Shown here: piece after piece, positions 1 through 10,811 of the stretch | Numbering within the stretch: position 1 is the stretch's first letter | Layout: the number at the start of each line of letters is the position of its first letter | Assembly (NCBI GenBank): GCA_031291415.1 | Contig: JARLJB010000355.1 | Span: forward strand, 1 to 64,000 | DNA length: 64,000 bases | Direction of reading: 5' to 3' | DNA from: Telmatospirillum sp. | Lineage (GTDB): Bacteria; Pseudomonadota; Alphaproteobacteria; Rhodospirillales; Magnetospirillaceae | Notes under the pieces: generated by a model | Told to the model about the DNA's origin: nothing | Databases searched by the model: none | The model's input: only the letters and a program-made list of their open reading frames with translations | Made by a program: the position numbers and the translations under genes

Positions 1-140
1 GCCTGTCGCTGCCCAACACCGCCACCTGCCAGGAACTGTTCAACAGCTGCGCCGCCAACGGCGGCAAGGCCTGGGACCATTCCGGCATGGTCCGGGCGCT
101 GGAAAACCTCGCCAATTTCGAAATCGGCCAGAAAGCATAA
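1..140 (+). CDS. 2-hydroxy-3-oxopropionate reductase (tartronate semialdehyde reductase) family, C-terminal end only
   Basis: An open frame runs in from the left edge and stops with TAA at 138-140. The 45 residues visible (LSLPNTATCQELFNSCAANG onwards, ending in IGQKA) match the C-terminal helical end of the beta-hydroxyacid dehydrogenase family. The NTATCQELFNSCAANGG and DHSGMVRALE stretches are characteristic of the GarR/GlxR branch, which reduces tartronate semialdehyde to glycerate with NAD(P)H. The NAD-binding and catalytic parts lie outside the window. The HpcH/HpaI aldolase downstream fits a sugar-acid or glyoxylate degradation locus, since such aldolases can make the semialdehyde. Family assignment is from recognition of the C-terminal motif; 3-hydroxyisobutyrate dehydrogenase is the alternative. 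Confidence 0.72.
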   Translation, partial: LSLPNTATCQELFNSCAANGGKAWDHSGMVRALENLANFEIGQKA

Positions 141-143
141 GTA

Positions 144-291
144 ATACCAAGTCTTGATGAGGACGACTCATCGAGACTTGGTTGGCCCATTGCGGGCCCG
201 CGAGCTTATGCGAGCGTAGCCAAGGGTTTCGGAGAAACCCGCCCGGCGCTTGAGGGTGCAGTGATCGGTTCCGATCACTGCACCTTGGTAT
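144..291. repeat. Palindrome-capped intergenic element
   Basis: The 388-base gap between the two sugar-acid genes holds a structured element. Its ends are ATACCAAG (144-151) and CTTGGTAT (284-291), inverted to each other. The left end continues into a 16-bp hairpin (about 146-180, one G-T mismatch). The right end is capped by a perfect 14-bp hairpin (255-284). Between them is a GC-rich core containing CCCATTGCGGGCCCGC. The rest of the gap (292-528) shows nothing recognisable. The architecture resembles REP/BIME or MITE-like sequences; mobility is inferred only. Confidence 0.6.
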
Positions 292-528
292 AACAGCAGT
301 TACGGACAGACAGAAAATGAAGAGACTGATCCCCTTCGTTCCGGTGACAGCCCCTGAAGGAAGGAATTCACCACGAAGCGCACCAAGGACACCAAGAGAA
401 CCAGGGTATTGCCGGCGGTTTGAGCGAACAACGCGGGTTATCGCCGCTCAGGCCGCTTCGTGTTCTTGGTGCCCTTTGTGGTCGTTCCGATTTTTTGTCG
501 CACCCGAACGATAGGGATAAGCCATAAA

Positions 529-1299
529 ATGAATTCGACTTTACCGGTGAATACTTTCAAACGTGCCATCAAATCCGGACATCTGCAGATCGGCTTGTGG
601 TCGATTCTGTCGAACCACATGACCGTCGAGATCATCGCCGGAGCCGGTTTCGACTGGCTGGTGCTCGACACCGAGCATGCTCCCAACGAACTGCCGATGG
701 TGATGATGCAGTTGCAGGCGGCGACCGGCGGCACCGCCCATCCGGTGGTGCGCGTCCCGTGGAACGATACGGTCGACATCAAGCGCTATCTCGACATCGG
801 CGTGCAGACGCTGCTGATCCCGTCGATCGAATCGGCGGACGAGGCGCGCGCCGCGGTTGCCGCCACCCGCTATCCGCCGAAAGGAGTGCGCGGCTATTCC
901 GCCGCCCCGCGGGCGGCGCTCTATGGCCGGGTCAAGGGCTATCCGCAGATCTGCGAGGAGGAGATCTGCGTTCTCCTGCAGATCGAGACCCGCAAGGGCA
1001 TGGAGCATCTTGAGGAGATCGCCGCGGTCGAGGGGGTCGACGGTCTGTTCGTCGGTCCCGGCGACTTGTCGGCGGCGCTCGGTCACGTCGGCGACCCCAA
1101 GCACCCCGACATGCTGGCCGCCATCGACCAGACCCTGGCCCGCATCCGCGCCGCCGGCAAACCGGCCGGCATGTTGACACCCGACGAAAAGCTGGCGCGG
1201 CATTACATCGGCACCGGTTGTCTGTTCGTCGCGGTCGGTTCGGACCTTGGCCTGCTGGCCCGCGGCTCGGAACAGCTGGCGGCGAAATTCAAGGGGTGA
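529..1299 (+). CDS. HpcH/HpaI family aldolase (2-oxo-acid aldolase)
   Basis: A 256-residue protein beginning at the ATG at 529; an upstream in-frame extension to 460 lacks family similarity, so the ATG is preferred. It is a class II, divalent-metal-dependent pyruvate aldolase of the HpcH/HpaI family (family length about 250-270). Visible motifs are QIGLW near the N terminus, the metal/substrate loop VLDTEHAPN, the arginine in VRVPWND, the metal-ligand segment ETRKGMEHL and GPGDLS. Members cleave 4-hydroxy-2-oxoheptanedioate (HpaI) or 2-dehydro-3-deoxyglucarate (GarL) into pyruvate and an aldehyde. The preceding reductase gene favours a sugar-acid role in which tartronate semialdehyde is passed on, but the sequence alone does not fix the substrate. 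Confidence 0.88.
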   Translation: MNSTLPVNTFKRAIKSGHLQIGLWSILSNHMTVEIIAGAGFDWLVLDTEHAPNELPMVMMQLQAATGGTAHPVVRVPWNDTVDIKRYLDIGVQTLLIPSIESADEARAAVAATRYPPKGVRGYSAAPRAALYGRVKGYPQICEEEICVLLQIETRKGMEHLEEIAAVEGVDGLFVGPGDLSAALGHVGDPKHPDMLAAIDQTLARIRAAGKPAGMLTPDEKLARHYIGTGCLFVAVGSDLGLLARGSEQLAAKFKG

Positions 1300-1481
1300 G
1301 ACCGGCTGGCAGAACGCTGCCTGGCGAAGGCGCCGAAAATAAGAGAGCATTTTCGGCGCCGGATACTGCCTGAAGTTGCAGTTCCCGCGTTAGCGGTTAA
1401 GCTGGCCGGGGCCAGCCGGTCCGTCGAATGGAGCGGCCGGGGTCGTGTCAAAAAAGGCCAGCGTCATAGGGGGGTGGACCG

Positions 1482-3548
1482 ATGAACGTGCGTGCCAAGA
1501 TCTTATCGGGCAATTTGGCCATTGCCGTTCTGGCCATTGGCGTGTCTGTCTTTATCGCCTGGAGCGCCATATCCGACATGCGCCAGCAGAACGCCGCGGC
1601 CCGGTCGCTGAAGTCGTTCGAGCTCTGCCTGCGGATTGGCGGACTTTTGGCCTCGGAACGCAGCGCCTGGGGTGCGGCCTTGGACAACGAAACGCCGCTG
1701 ACAGGCGATCTGGCGGCAAATCTCGAAAAAGCGGTGGCCGCCACCGACACGACTCTGACGGCGGCCTATCAGGCGGCGCAGACCGCCGGTTTGCCGACCG
1801 ATTCGCTGGATGCCGCCATTGCCGCCTTCAAGAACACCCGGGATCAGGCGCGACTGGCCGTGCAAAAACCCAAGGCGGCGCGGCCGGCCGATGCTTTGGC
1901 GTCTTCGGTCGACGGCTTGGCTCGTGGCCTGGGCTTCATCGACAAGGCGGTCGACGAAGCCTTTCGCAGCACCACGCTGACCGGCCCCAACCTTGCCGCA
2001 CCGGTCAATCTGGCCCGGCTGGCGCAGACGTCGCGCGATGTGAATGGCAGCCGGTCGGCCATTCTAGGCCTGTTCGTCCGGGGACTGGCCTTTCCGGCCG
2101 ACCGTATCAACGCCGCCACCGAACTTTCCGGCAAGGTCGCCCTGCTCTGGCAGATGCAGGTGCAGGCGGTGAATAACCTGGGCGATCCGCCCAAACTGGC
2201 CAAGGCGTTGGAGCATGTCCGGACGACAGTGATGACCGAGGGCGAACAGCGCTATCGGGCGATCATCGAAGCGGCTCGCAACAACCAGCCGTCGACGGTC
2301 TCCGATGCCGAATGGCGCGGCTGGACGACACCGATGCTGACCAATGGACTGGTGATGCGCGATGCGGCCGTCGAAACCGCCTATGACCTGAATGCGGCGG
2401 CGATCAACGACGCCTGGATAAGGCTCGGCGCTTCCCTGGCTACCTTGCTGGCCGTCTGTGTGGTCACCGGCAGCGTGATTGTCGTGCTGCTGCGACAGGT
2501 CATTTTGCGGCTCGGTCGATTGACGACGACCGTGATCCGTCTGGCCGACGATGACCTCGACGTCGAGATCGACCGGTCGGAGCGCTCCGACGAGGTCGAG
2601 GCCATGGCCAAGGCCCTGGTCGTTCTGCGTGACAACGCCCGGCGGTCGCGGCACCTGGCCGACGAGGCCCGGCAGGCGCAGGAGCAACGGCTGACGCGAG
2701 CCGAACGCCTCGCTTCGGAAGTGAAGGCGTTCGAATCGGAGGCGAGCAAGGCCCTGAGCGCGGTGAGCGGCCATGTCGACGCCATGTGCGCGACGACGAA
2801 AGGCATGGCGTCGAAGGCGTCGGCCACGGTGGCGGACGCCGGCAGCGTGGCCGAGGCAACCAATCATGTCGGCATGGAAGTGCAGGCGCTGGCCGGAACG
2901 GCGGTCGAACTGTCGGCCTCGATCGGCGAGATCGCCAGCCGTATCGGCGATACGGCCAGTCAGTCGCGCAATGCCTCGGAAAGCGTCAAGCGTGGTTCCG
3001 AACAATTCACCTTGCTGGCGCAATACGCCGCCAAAATCGGCGATGTGGTGGAACTGATCGAGGCGATCGCCGGCCAGACCAACATGCTGGCCTTGAACGC
3101 CACCATCGAAGCGGCGCGGGCCGGCGAGGCGGGACAGGGGTTTTCCGTGGTGGCAGGCGAAGTGAAGGCCTTGGCGGTGCGAACCACCCAGGCGACCAAG
3201 GAAGTGAGCGATCAGATCGAGGCCATTCGTCAGGCGTCGTCGGCCGCCGTGGCCGCGATGGAGGAGATCGACGGCAGTATCACCCGGATTACTACGCTGG
3301 CCGGCGACGTCGCCTCGTCCGTCGAGGAGCAGCATGCGGCGACCGAGGAGATCAGCCGGCGCGTCCAATTCGCCGCCGATGGCGCCGAGAAAGGCGCGCA
3401 GTTGGCCACCCGCCTCGCCCAGACGACCGACGAGGCCAGGGGCGAGGCCAATTCCGTGCAAACCTCCTCGCAGGATGTCTCCGCCGAGGTCCGGCTGTTC
3501 CGCGACAAAGTGGACGGGTTCCTGACGCAGGTGGCGACGCTGACTTAG
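1482..3548 (+). CDS. Methyl-accepting chemotaxis protein
   Basis: A 688-residue transmembrane chemoreceptor. It has an N-terminal membrane segment (about residues 12-32), a long helical periplasmic sensor region (about 33-305), a second membrane segment rich in Val/Leu (about 308-335), a HAMP linker ([18 protein letters not shown] region) and a C-terminal signalling domain. The highly conserved hairpin tip is seen as [20 protein letters not shown] followed by [13 protein letters not shown], which binds CheA and CheW. No C-terminal CheR/CheB pentapeptide is present. The ATG at 1482 follows a purine-rich GGGGGGTGGA stretch. The ligand cannot be read from the divergent sensor domain. It stands alone in its orientation, 180 bases after the aldolase gene. 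Confidence 0.93.
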   Translation: MNVRAKILSGNLAIAVLAIGVSVFIAWSAISDMRQQNAAARSLKSFELCLRIGGLLASERSAWGAALDNETPLTGDLAANLEKAVAATDTTLTAAYQAAQTAGLPTDSLDAAIAAFKNTRDQARLAVQKPKAARPADALASSVDGLARGLGFIDKAVDEAFRSTTLTGPNLAAPVNLARLAQTSRDVNGSRSAILGLFVRGLAFPADRINAATELSGKVALLWQMQVQAVNNLGDPPKLAKALEHVRTTVMTEGEQRYRAIIEAARNNQPSTVSDAEWRGWTTPMLTNGLVMRDAAVETAYDLNAAAINDAWIRLGASLATLLAVCVVTGSVIVVLLRQVILRLGRLTTTVIRLADDDLDVEIDRSERSDEVEAMAKALVVLRDNARRSRHLADEARQAQEQRLTRAERLASEVKAFESEASKALSAVSGHVDAMCATTKGMASKASATVADAGSVAEATNHVGMEVQALAGTAVELSASIGEIASRIGDTASQSRNASESVKRGSEQFTLLAQYAAKIGDVVELIEAIAGQTNMLALNATIEAARAGEAGQGFSVVAGEVKALAVRTTQATKEVSDQIEAIRQASSAAVAAMEEIDGSITRITTLAGDVASSVEEQHAATEEISRRVQFAADGAEKGAQLATRLAQTTDEARGEANSVQTSSQDVSAEVRLFRDKVDGFLTQVATLT

Positions 3549-3777
3549 GAAGCCGTCAGTCATTCAACCTCGGTGGCACCGGCGCCTATGGGAGGCTACG
3601 GACACTGACGCGCTCCGGCACCGGCGCCCTGATGAGAGCCTTGGACTTTTGTCAGCGAGTCAGCGCTGCTTGCTCGGTCGCATCGTTCGAAGCGGCGACC
3701 GAAACATGGGCATCGACATTCACATTCGTTGAGGCGGGCACCAATGCACGGTTCACGATGCGATGCATCCGGGAAAC

Positions 3778-3811
3778 AAAAAAGGCCCCAGCCGTTTCCG
3801 GCTAGGGCCTT
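3778..3811 (-). terminator. Rho-independent terminator of the tRNA-Ala gene
   Basis: Read on the minus strand, a GC-rich stem AAGGCCCTAGCC / GGCTGGGGCCTT with a short GGAAAC loop is followed directly by a run of T residues. It begins 9 bases after the tRNA 3' end. Confidence 0.85.
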
Positions 3812-3819
3812 GATCTATT

Positions 3820-3895
<76 letters not shown>

Positions 3896-4004
3896 GAATT
3901 CTGGGGCACGGCGTTTAAGCCGTGCAGGTGGCGGAACATAGGGATTTCGAAAAGCTCATGCAAGCAAAAAAAGAGCCCTTCGTTAATGTCCCCTGTCGGC
4001 CGCT

Positions 4005-4397
4005 TCAGATCTCGTTTTCCAGGTCTTCGTCGATGTGCTCCATGACTTCCGCCATGTCGTCATCGTCCTCGCCCAGGTCCGAGGCGTCCTCGATCAGGGC
4101 GCTCTCTTCCTCTTCCTCTTCATCGCCGTCGGCCTTTGCCGTTTCGGTTTCTTCCTCGTCGGCGGTATCGATCTCTTCGGTGGCGCCTTCGAGATCGGCT
4201 ATCTCCTCGTCAACGACGATGGGCACGACCTTCGGCTCAGGAACGACGACTGCCGCCTGACGACGCGACTTGAAGGTCACCTCGGGTTCGACGGTCGATC
4301 CACATTTGGGACAGACAATCGGCGAGTGCGCCATGTCGTAGAAGCGGGCGCCGCAGCTCTGGCAGGTGCGTTTCACACCCCATTCCGGTTTTGCCAC
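4005..4397 (-). CDS. FYDLN-acid domain protein (TIGR02300 family)
   Basis: A 130-residue protein of the alphaproteobacterial TIGR02300/FYDLN_acid family, of unknown function. The N terminus carries a zinc-ribbon-like pair (CQSCG and CPKCG) around the family motif, here ARFYDMA. The C-terminal half is extremely acidic, with long Glu/Asp runs, and is probably disordered. The start is a GTG at 4397 with an excellent AAGGAGG ribosome site 6 bases upstream; the frame upstream of it is only the antisense of aroA. The gene is divergent from aroA, the usual arrangement for this family. A nucleic-acid-binding role has been suggested by its features but nothing here proves it. Confidence 0.88.
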   Translation of the reverse strand: MAKPEWGVKRTCQSCGARFYDMAHSPIVCPKCGSTVEPEVTFKSRRQAAVVVPEPKVVPIVVDEEIADLEGATEEIDTADEEETETAKADGDEEEEEESALIEDASDLGEDDDDMAEVMEHIDEDLENEI

Positions 4398-4604
4398 CCG
4401 TGTCCTCCTTGAAACTCGCAAACCATGATGCTGTCCGGCCATTTGCCACGTAACCCAGGCCGTGTCAAAACGAAAAATCGCTGGAAGCCCGATCTCGTCG
4501 TCGAACGACGGACGACGAAGTCTACCTTGAGGCCGCCGCCTGTGGTAGGAAGCGCTTGTTTCACGGCGGCAGATTCCGATTCCGGACGCTTCGGCTTCGG
4601 GTGA

Positions 4605-6056
<1,452 letters not shown>

Positions 6057-6062
6057 AATGTC

Positions 6063-6440
6063 CCTCAGGCGCCGGGCGCCGGCATCCGCCGGCTTGGCTT
6101 ACGCGCGAATCGTCGCGCGGGGCCGGGGCGGCCCAGTCGCGGCAAGCCGCTCCGCTCCCCATTTCCAGCATTGTCTTTTGAAAGGACCCAACCGGAGCGG
6201 GCCTCGCCCGCGACTAGCGCGTTGAGCGCGCCGCAGCGTTGCCAGAGCGCCAGCGCAGGCATAAGCGAGGAGAGCCAAGCCGGCGGATGCCGGCGCCCGG
6301 CGTCTGAGGAACCATTTAACAAAGCAAGCGGGCCTCGCCCGCGACTAGCCCGCTGAGGGCGCCGCAGCGTTGCCGGAGCGCCAGCGTAGGCATAAGCGAG
6401 GAAAGCCAAGCCGGCGGATGCCGGCGCCCGGCGCTTGAGG
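6063..6440. repeat. 113-bp direct repeat pair plus inverted partial copy
   Basis: Two 113-bp near-identical copies lie at 6197-6309 and 6328-6440, beginning GCGGGCCTCGCCCGCGACTA and ending in CCGGCGCCCGGCG followed by a TGAGG tail. A 38-bp inverted copy of the tail end lies at 6063-6100, so the unit is bounded by inverted sequences. The repeats fill almost all of the 411 bases between aroA and cmk. They have no convincing coding potential, although short frames cross them. This looks like a locally amplified intergenic repeat. Confidence 0.8.
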
Positions 6441-6467
6441 GACATTTATAAATAAGGACATTATACC

Positions 6468-7097
6468 ATGATCATCGCCATCGACGGACCGGCGGCGGCC
6501 GGCAAAGGAACTCTGGCGCGCCGGTTGGCGGCTCATTTCGGTCTCAATTATCTCGACACCGGCGCGCTCTACCGCGCCGTTGGTTGGGCGGTGGTGCGTG
6601 CCAAGGGCGATCCGGCCGACCCGGTGGCGGCGGAAGCGGCCGCCCGGGCGCTTGATCCGGCCGGCCTTTCGTCTCCTGATCTGCGGACCGAGACGGCCGG
6701 CCAGGCAGCGTCGAAAGTGGCGGCGATTCCCGCTGTGCGGGCCGCTTTACTGGAATTCCAGCGGGCCTATGCGACAAGGGCGCCTGGGGCGGTTCTCGAC
6801 GGCCGTGATATCGGCACGGTGGTCTGTCCGGCGGCGGAGGTGAAGCTGTTCATTACCGCCAGTGTCGAATGCCGTGCTGCGCGACGGTTGAAAGAGTTGC
6901 TTGACAAGGGAGAGTCGGCTATAGGAGAGCGCGTTCTTGAAGAAATGCGAGAACGCGACGCGCGGGATCGCGCGCGGAGTGTGGCTCCGTTGGTTCCGGC
7001 CGCCGATGCGGTGGTGCTGGATACGACCGAGCTTAACGCAGAAGCGGCCTTTGCCAAGGCCGTAGCGATCATTTCCGAGCGACGCCCCGCTGGCTGA
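6468..7097 (+). CDS. cmk: Cytidylate kinase
   Basis: A 209-residue (d)CMP kinase that phosphorylates CMP and dCMP with ATP in pyrimidine nucleotide supply. The P-loop GPAAAGKGT starts at about residue 7. [14 protein letters not shown], the [10 protein letters not shown] motif and the C-terminal [13 protein letters not shown] lid arginines identify the bacterial cmk family. ATG 6468 follows an AAGGA-like site in ATAAGGACATTATACC. It lies between aroA and rpsA as in many proteobacteria, although separated from aroA by repeats. Confidence 0.95.
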   Translation: MIIAIDGPAAAGKGTLARRLAAHFGLNYLDTGALYRAVGWAVVRAKGDPADPVAAEAAARALDPAGLSSPDLRTETAGQAASKVAAIPAVRAALLEFQRAYATRAPGAVLDGRDIGTVVCPAAEVKLFITASVECRAARRLKELLDKGESAIGERVLEEMRERDARDRARSVAPLVPAADAVVLDTTELNAEAAFAKAVAIISERRPAG

Positions 7098-7120
7098 GAT
7101 CGGCTAAGCGGCGGCAAGGG

Positions 7121-7166
7121 TGACCGTTTCTCTCGGCGGAGAAACGGTCAAAGTTGTTTTTTTCCG
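7121..7166 (+). terminator. Hairpin with T-tract between cmk and rpsA
   Basis: GACCGTTTCTC and GAGAAACGGTC form an 11-bp stem with a short loop (7122-7149), followed after AAAGTTG by a run of seven T residues. It could terminate cmk transcription, or act as an attenuator in the leader of rpsA, whose start is about 60 bases downstream. Confidence 0.6.
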
Positions 7167-7226
7167 CCGAAGACCGCTGGAGACAACCGGCCGGCCTGGA
7201 AGATATACGTGAAAGGAACTCTTACT

Positions 7227-8942
7227 ATGGTAAATGCCACTGATACTGCGGCGACGGAAGATTTCGCTGCCCTGCTGGACGAGACGTTCGGCGAGTCCGG
7301 GGCCTTCGAAGGCTCCGTAGTGAAAGGTATCGTCGTTGAGATCGACGGCGACTTCGCGGTGATTGACGTCGGACTGAAGTCCGAGGGTCGCATCCCGCTC
7401 AAGGAATTCGGAATTCCCGGCCGTCCCGCCGACATCAAGGCAGGCGACGAAGTCGAGGTCTTCATCGAGCGCTACGAGGACAAGAACGGCGAAGTCATGC
7501 TGAGCCGCGAAAAGGCCCGGCGCGAGGAAGCCTGGACGCAGCTCGAAAAGTCCTTCCAGGACAACCAGCGCGTCACCGGCGTCATCTTCGGCCGCGTCAA
7601 GGGTGGCTTTACCGTTGATCTGTCGGGTGCCGTGGCCTTCCTGCCGGGCAGCCAGGTCGACATCCGTCCGGTCCGTGACATCGGGCCGCTGATGGGCACG
7701 CCGCAGCCCTTCCAGATCCTCAAGATGGATCGTTCGCGGGGCAACATCGTGGTGTCGCGCCGCGCCGTTCTCGAAGAAACCCGCGCCGAACAGCGCTCCG
7801 AGCTGATCGAAAGCCTGAAGGAAGGCCAGATCCTCGAGGGCGTGGTGAAGAACATCACCGATTACGGCGCGTTCGTCGACCTGGGTGGCGTCGATGGCCT
7901 CCTGCATGTCACCGACATCGCCTGGAAGCGCATCAATCACCCGTCGGAAGCGCTGCATATCGGCCAGTCGGTCAAAGTGCAGGTCATCCGCTTCAACTCG
8001 GAAACCCAGCGCATCAGCCTCGGCATCAAGCAGCTTGAGGCCGATCCTTGGGAAGGCGTCGAGCAGAAGTACCCGGTCAGCGCCAAGTTCGTCGGCCGCG
8101 TCACCAACATCACCGACTACGGCGCCTTCGTCGAGCTGGAAGCCGGTGTCGAGGGTCTGGTGCACGTCTCCGAGATGTCCTGGACCAAGAAGAACGTTCA
8201 TCCCGGCAAGATCGTCTCCACCTCCCAGGAGGTCGAGGTCATGGTGCTCGATGTCGACGCCCAGAAGCGCCGCATCAGCCTGGGTCTCAAGCAGACCATG
8301 TCCAACCCGTGGGAAGGCTTCCTCGAAAAGTTCCCGGTTGGCTCCGAGGTCGAAGGCGAGGTCAAGAACATCACCGAATTCGGTCTGTTCATCGGCCTGC
8401 CCGGCGAGATCGACGGCATGGTTCACCTGTCCGACATTTCCTGGGACCGTCCCGGTGAACAGGCGATCCTCGACTTCAAGAAAAGCGACCTGGTCAAGGC
8501 GAAGGTCTTGGACGTCGACGTCGAGAAGGAACGCATCAGCCTCGGCATCAAGCAGCTCGGCGCCGATCCGTTCAAGGAAGCCATCGCCCATGTCAAGAAG
8601 GGCGACGTGGTGACCTGCACGGTCACGCAGGTGACCGAGAACGGCCTGGAAGTTGCCGTTGAGGGTCTGACCGGCTTCATCCGCAAGAACGAGCTGGCCC
8701 GCGATCGTGGCGATCAGCGGCCGGATCGCTTTGCCGTCGGCGAGAAGCTCGACGCCAAGGTGACGGCGATCGACAAGGCGACCCGTAAGGTGACCCTGTC
8801 GGTCAAGGCCCGCGAAATCGACGAGGAAAAGCAGGCGATGGCCGAATACGGATCTTCCGATTCGGGTGCCTCGCTCGGCGATATTCTTGGTGCGGCGTTC
8901 AATCGTGCCAAGGAAGAGAAAGCTCATTCGGAAGACAAGTAA
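7227..8942 (+). CDS. rpsA: 30S ribosomal protein S1
   Basis: A 571-residue protein with six consecutive S1 (OB-fold) RNA-binding repeats. The repeat hallmarks recur, for example ITDYGAFVDLGGVDGLLHVT, ITDYGAFVELEAGVEGLVHV and ITEFGLFIGL, each ending in a RISLG(I/L)KQ strand. It unwinds mRNA structure at the ribosome and is essential in Gram-negative bacteria. ATG 7227 is chosen because AAAGGAAC lies 7-12 bases upstream; a GTG at 7209 sits upstream of that site. The length matches the alphaproteobacterial protein. It is preceded by a hairpin and followed by a strong terminator, so it may form its own unit. S1 is autoregulated in other bacteria. Confidence 0.97.
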   Translation: MVNATDTAATEDFAALLDETFGESGAFEGSVVKGIVVEIDGDFAVIDVGLKSEGRIPLKEFGIPGRPADIKAGDEVEVFIERYEDKNGEVMLSREKARREEAWTQLEKSFQDNQRVTGVIFGRVKGGFTVDLSGAVAFLPGSQVDIRPVRDIGPLMGTPQPFQILKMDRSRGNIVVSRRAVLEETRAEQRSELIESLKEGQILEGVVKNITDYGAFVDLGGVDGLLHVTDIAWKRINHPSEALHIGQSVKVQVIRFNSETQRISLGIKQLEADPWEGVEQKYPVSAKFVGRVTNITDYGAFVELEAGVEGLVHVSEMSWTKKNVHPGKIVSTSQEVEVMVLDVDAQKRRISLGLKQTMSNPWEGFLEKFPVGSEVEGEVKNITEFGLFIGLPGEIDGMVHLSDISWDRPGEQAILDFKKSDLVKAKVLDVDVEKERISLGIKQLGADPFKEAIAHVKKGDVVTCTVTQVTENGLEVAVEGLTGFIRKNELARDRGDQRPDRFAVGEKLDAKVTAIDKATRKVTLSVKAREIDEEKQAMAEYGSSDSGASLGDILGAAFNRAKEEKAHSEDK

Positions 8943-8970
8943 GTCTTCTTGCAGCTTTTTACGAAAAAAT

Positions 8971-9005
8971 GGGCATCCCGGAGAAATCCGGGGTGCCCTT
9001 TTTGT
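8971..9005 (+). terminator. Rho-independent terminator after rpsA
   Basis: GGGCATCCCGG, loop AGAAAT, CCGGGGTGCCC and then TTTTTG, beginning 28 bases after the rpsA stop codon. Confidence 0.9.
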
Positions 9006-9170
9006 CATAGTCAAAAATATTAATTGTGACGTTGACGGCCGGATGAGCTCAGAAAGGTTAATATTTTTGGTCTATCTCCATTTTCTTCTTATCCGGAAAT
9101 TTTTTTGCTTTTTGATTCTTTCGGCAGACATGACGCGGCTCTTGTGCCGGGGTTGCCGCAGTTTTCCTTG

Positions 9171-9198
9171 TTGACTTAAAAAAGCTAAGTATCATAAA
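9171..9198 (+). promoter_or_regulatory. Candidate promoter of ihfB
   Basis: The 338-base gap between rpsA and ihfB is AT-rich after the rpsA terminator. TTGACT (9171-9176), a 16-base spacer and CATAAA (9193-9198) form a plausible sigma-70-type promoter about 80 bases upstream of the ihfB start. This is pattern-based only. Confidence 0.45.
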
Positions 9199-9280
9199 GG
9201 CTTATCTTGACGCTGGGGTCGGCCTTTGGCAGGCTCCTAGCGGAACTGAGACTGCCTCTCAGCAGGAGCCAGGAGAGCCT

Positions 9281-9565
9281 ATGACCAAGTCGGAGCTGAT
9301 TGCCCGCCTGGCAGAGTTGAATCCCCATCTCTACCAGCGCGACGTCGAACGGATTGTGACCACCATTTTCGATGAAATTGCCGCGGCCTTGGCGCGTGGC
9401 GATCGGGTTGAATTGCGCGGATTCGGCGCTTTTTCGGTGAAGCGCCGGGATGCCCGCCAAGGCAGAAATCCAAGGACCGGCGCATCCGTCGATGTTTCGG
9501 AAAAAGTCGTGCCGTTCTTCAAGACCGGCAAGCTGCTGCGCGAGCGGCTCAACACAGGTAATTGA
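9281..9565 (+). CDS. ihfB: Integration host factor subunit beta
   Basis: A 94-residue HU/IHF-family DNA-bending protein. It starts [12 protein letters not shown] and carries the beta-arm signature [20 protein letters not shown], with the intercalating proline in GRNPRTG. It pairs with IHF-alpha to bend DNA sharply at specific sites in replication, recombination and transcription. The IHF-beta rather than HU assignment rests on length, on the C-terminal [14 protein letters not shown] and on its position after rpsA, the standard place for ihfB. AGGAG lies 7 bases before the ATG. Confidence 0.95.
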   Translation: MTKSELIARLAELNPHLYQRDVERIVTTIFDEIAAALARGDRVELRGFGAFSVKRRDARQGRNPRTGASVDVSEKVVPFFKTGKLLRERLNTGN

Positions 9566-9611
9566 GGTTCCGTCCCCTATTGCCTTTTCGTGAAATGAGG
9601 TTGGTGCCGCG

Positions 9612-9950
9612 GTGAAGTTCTTGTCCTGGCTTGTCGGAGTCCCCTTTGCCGCGATCGTGCTGCTTTTCGCACTGTCCAATCGGCAAAGTGTGATTCTGGC
9701 CCTATGGCCATTCGAGGACGGTCTGGCGGTACCGGTCTTTTTCACGGTGTTGGCGCCGCTTTTGCTGGGGTTTGTCATCGGTGCCGCCGTTGCCGGAGGC
9801 GCCGGTCTCAAGCATCGCCGGGCGGCGCGGCGTAACGCCAAGAGGGCCGACGCCCTCGAACGCCAATTGCAGGGTCTTGCGGCCGGAACGGCGGGATCGT
9901 CCCCGCTGCCGGCCCTGCCCGCCTCTACCCCTAAAGCCGGATCGACGTGA
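9612..9950 (+). CDS. LapA-domain (DUF1049) membrane protein
   Basis: A 112-residue protein with two hydrophobic segments (about residues 3-22 and 40-65) followed by a basic, then Ala/Pro-rich cytoplasmic tail (KHRRAARRNAKRADALERQ). This is the layout of the lipopolysaccharide assembly protein A domain family, which in enterobacteria adjusts LPS synthesis. The start is the GTG at 9612; no closer ATG preserves the first membrane segment. It follows ihfB by 46 bases, the arrangement seen in many proteobacteria. The 141 bases before pyrF hold no recognisable gene. Confidence 0.82.
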   Translation: MKFLSWLVGVPFAAIVLLFALSNRQSVILALWPFEDGLAVPVFFTVLAPLLLGFVIGAAVAGGAGLKHRRAARRNAKRADALERQLQGLAAGTAGSSPLPALPASTPKAGST

Positions 9951-10091
9951 ATGGCGAACCATGAGGTCCCATCGATGTCGCGGCTCAGCCCCTAAATCCC
10001 AATAGATGAGAGGGCGAGTTCCGACTGCGCCGGAGGCGGGCTGCCTCCCGCACGAAAGCTCGCGCTCCAGCGGAGAACTTTCTAAAACGCC

Positions 10092-10811
10092 ATGACCCGC
10101 AATCCCGTTTTTTGCGCCCTCGACACCACCGATCCGCAGGCGGCGCTCGCCCTGGCGCGGCGGCTCCACGGCCTGGTCGGCGGCCTCAAGCTTGGTTTGG
10201 AATTTTTCGCCGCGAACGGCCCGACTGGTGTCCGGGCGGTGGCCGGCGGCGGCGTGCCGCTGTTTCTCGATTTGAAATTCCATGACATTCCAAACACCGT
10301 GGCCGGAGCGATCAAGGGCGCCGTGCGCCTGACACCTCTGATGACCACTGTGCACGCCAGCGGCGGCACCGAGATGATGAAGGCGGCCGTTGATGCCGCC
10401 GGTTCCGAGGCGGCACGGTTGTCCGTCGAGCGTCCGCGGATTCTCGCGGTGACCGTGTTGACCAGCATGAGCGGTGACGATCTGACGGCGACCGGCGTCG
10501 AGGGCTCGATGCTCGATCAGGTCCGGCGTCTGGCTGACTTGGCGCAGGCTGCCGGCGTCGACGGTGTCGTTTGTTCGCCACACGAGGTCGAGGCGTTAAG
10601 GGCCCAATGTGGTCCGGACTTCCAGTTGGTCATTCCCGGCATCCGTCCAGCCTGGGCGGCGGCCAATGACCAGAAGCGCGTCCTGACGCCGGCGGAAGCG
10701 ATGATCAAAGGGGCCGATTGGCTGGTGATCGGCCGGCCGATCACTGCCGCCGCCGACCCGGCGGAAGCGGCGCGCCATATCGAGGTGGAGCTGGCGGAGG
10801 TGGTTCGGTGA
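10092..10811 (+). CDS. pyrF: Orotidine 5'-phosphate decarboxylase
   Basis: A 239-residue TIM-barrel enzyme converting OMP to UMP, the last step of de novo pyrimidine synthesis. The catalytic charge network is visible in FLDLKFHDIPNTV (Asp-Lys-Asp), with an early substrate aspartate in ALDTTD and C-terminal phosphate-binding IPGIRPAW and LVIGRPITAA. The length is normal for the type 1 bacterial enzyme. The ATG at 10092 has a poor ribosome site. The stop overlaps the trpF start by 4 bases, indicating translational coupling. Confidence 0.96.
   Translation: MTRNPVFCALDTTDPQAALALARRLHGLVGGLKLGLEFFAANGPTGVRAVAGGGVPLFLDLKFHDIPNTVAGAIKGAVRLTPLMTTVHASGGTEMMKAAVDAAGSEAARLSVERPRILAVTVLTSMSGDDLTATGVEGSMLDQVRRLADLAQAAGVDGVVCSPHEVEALRAQCGPDFQLVIPGIRPAWAAANDQKRVLTPAEAMIKGADWLVIGRPITAAADPAEAARHIEVELAEVVR

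Noticed and set aside
7104..9014. 636-residue reverse open frame
   Set aside because: Antisense of rpsA; its repeated composition simply mirrors the S1 repeats.
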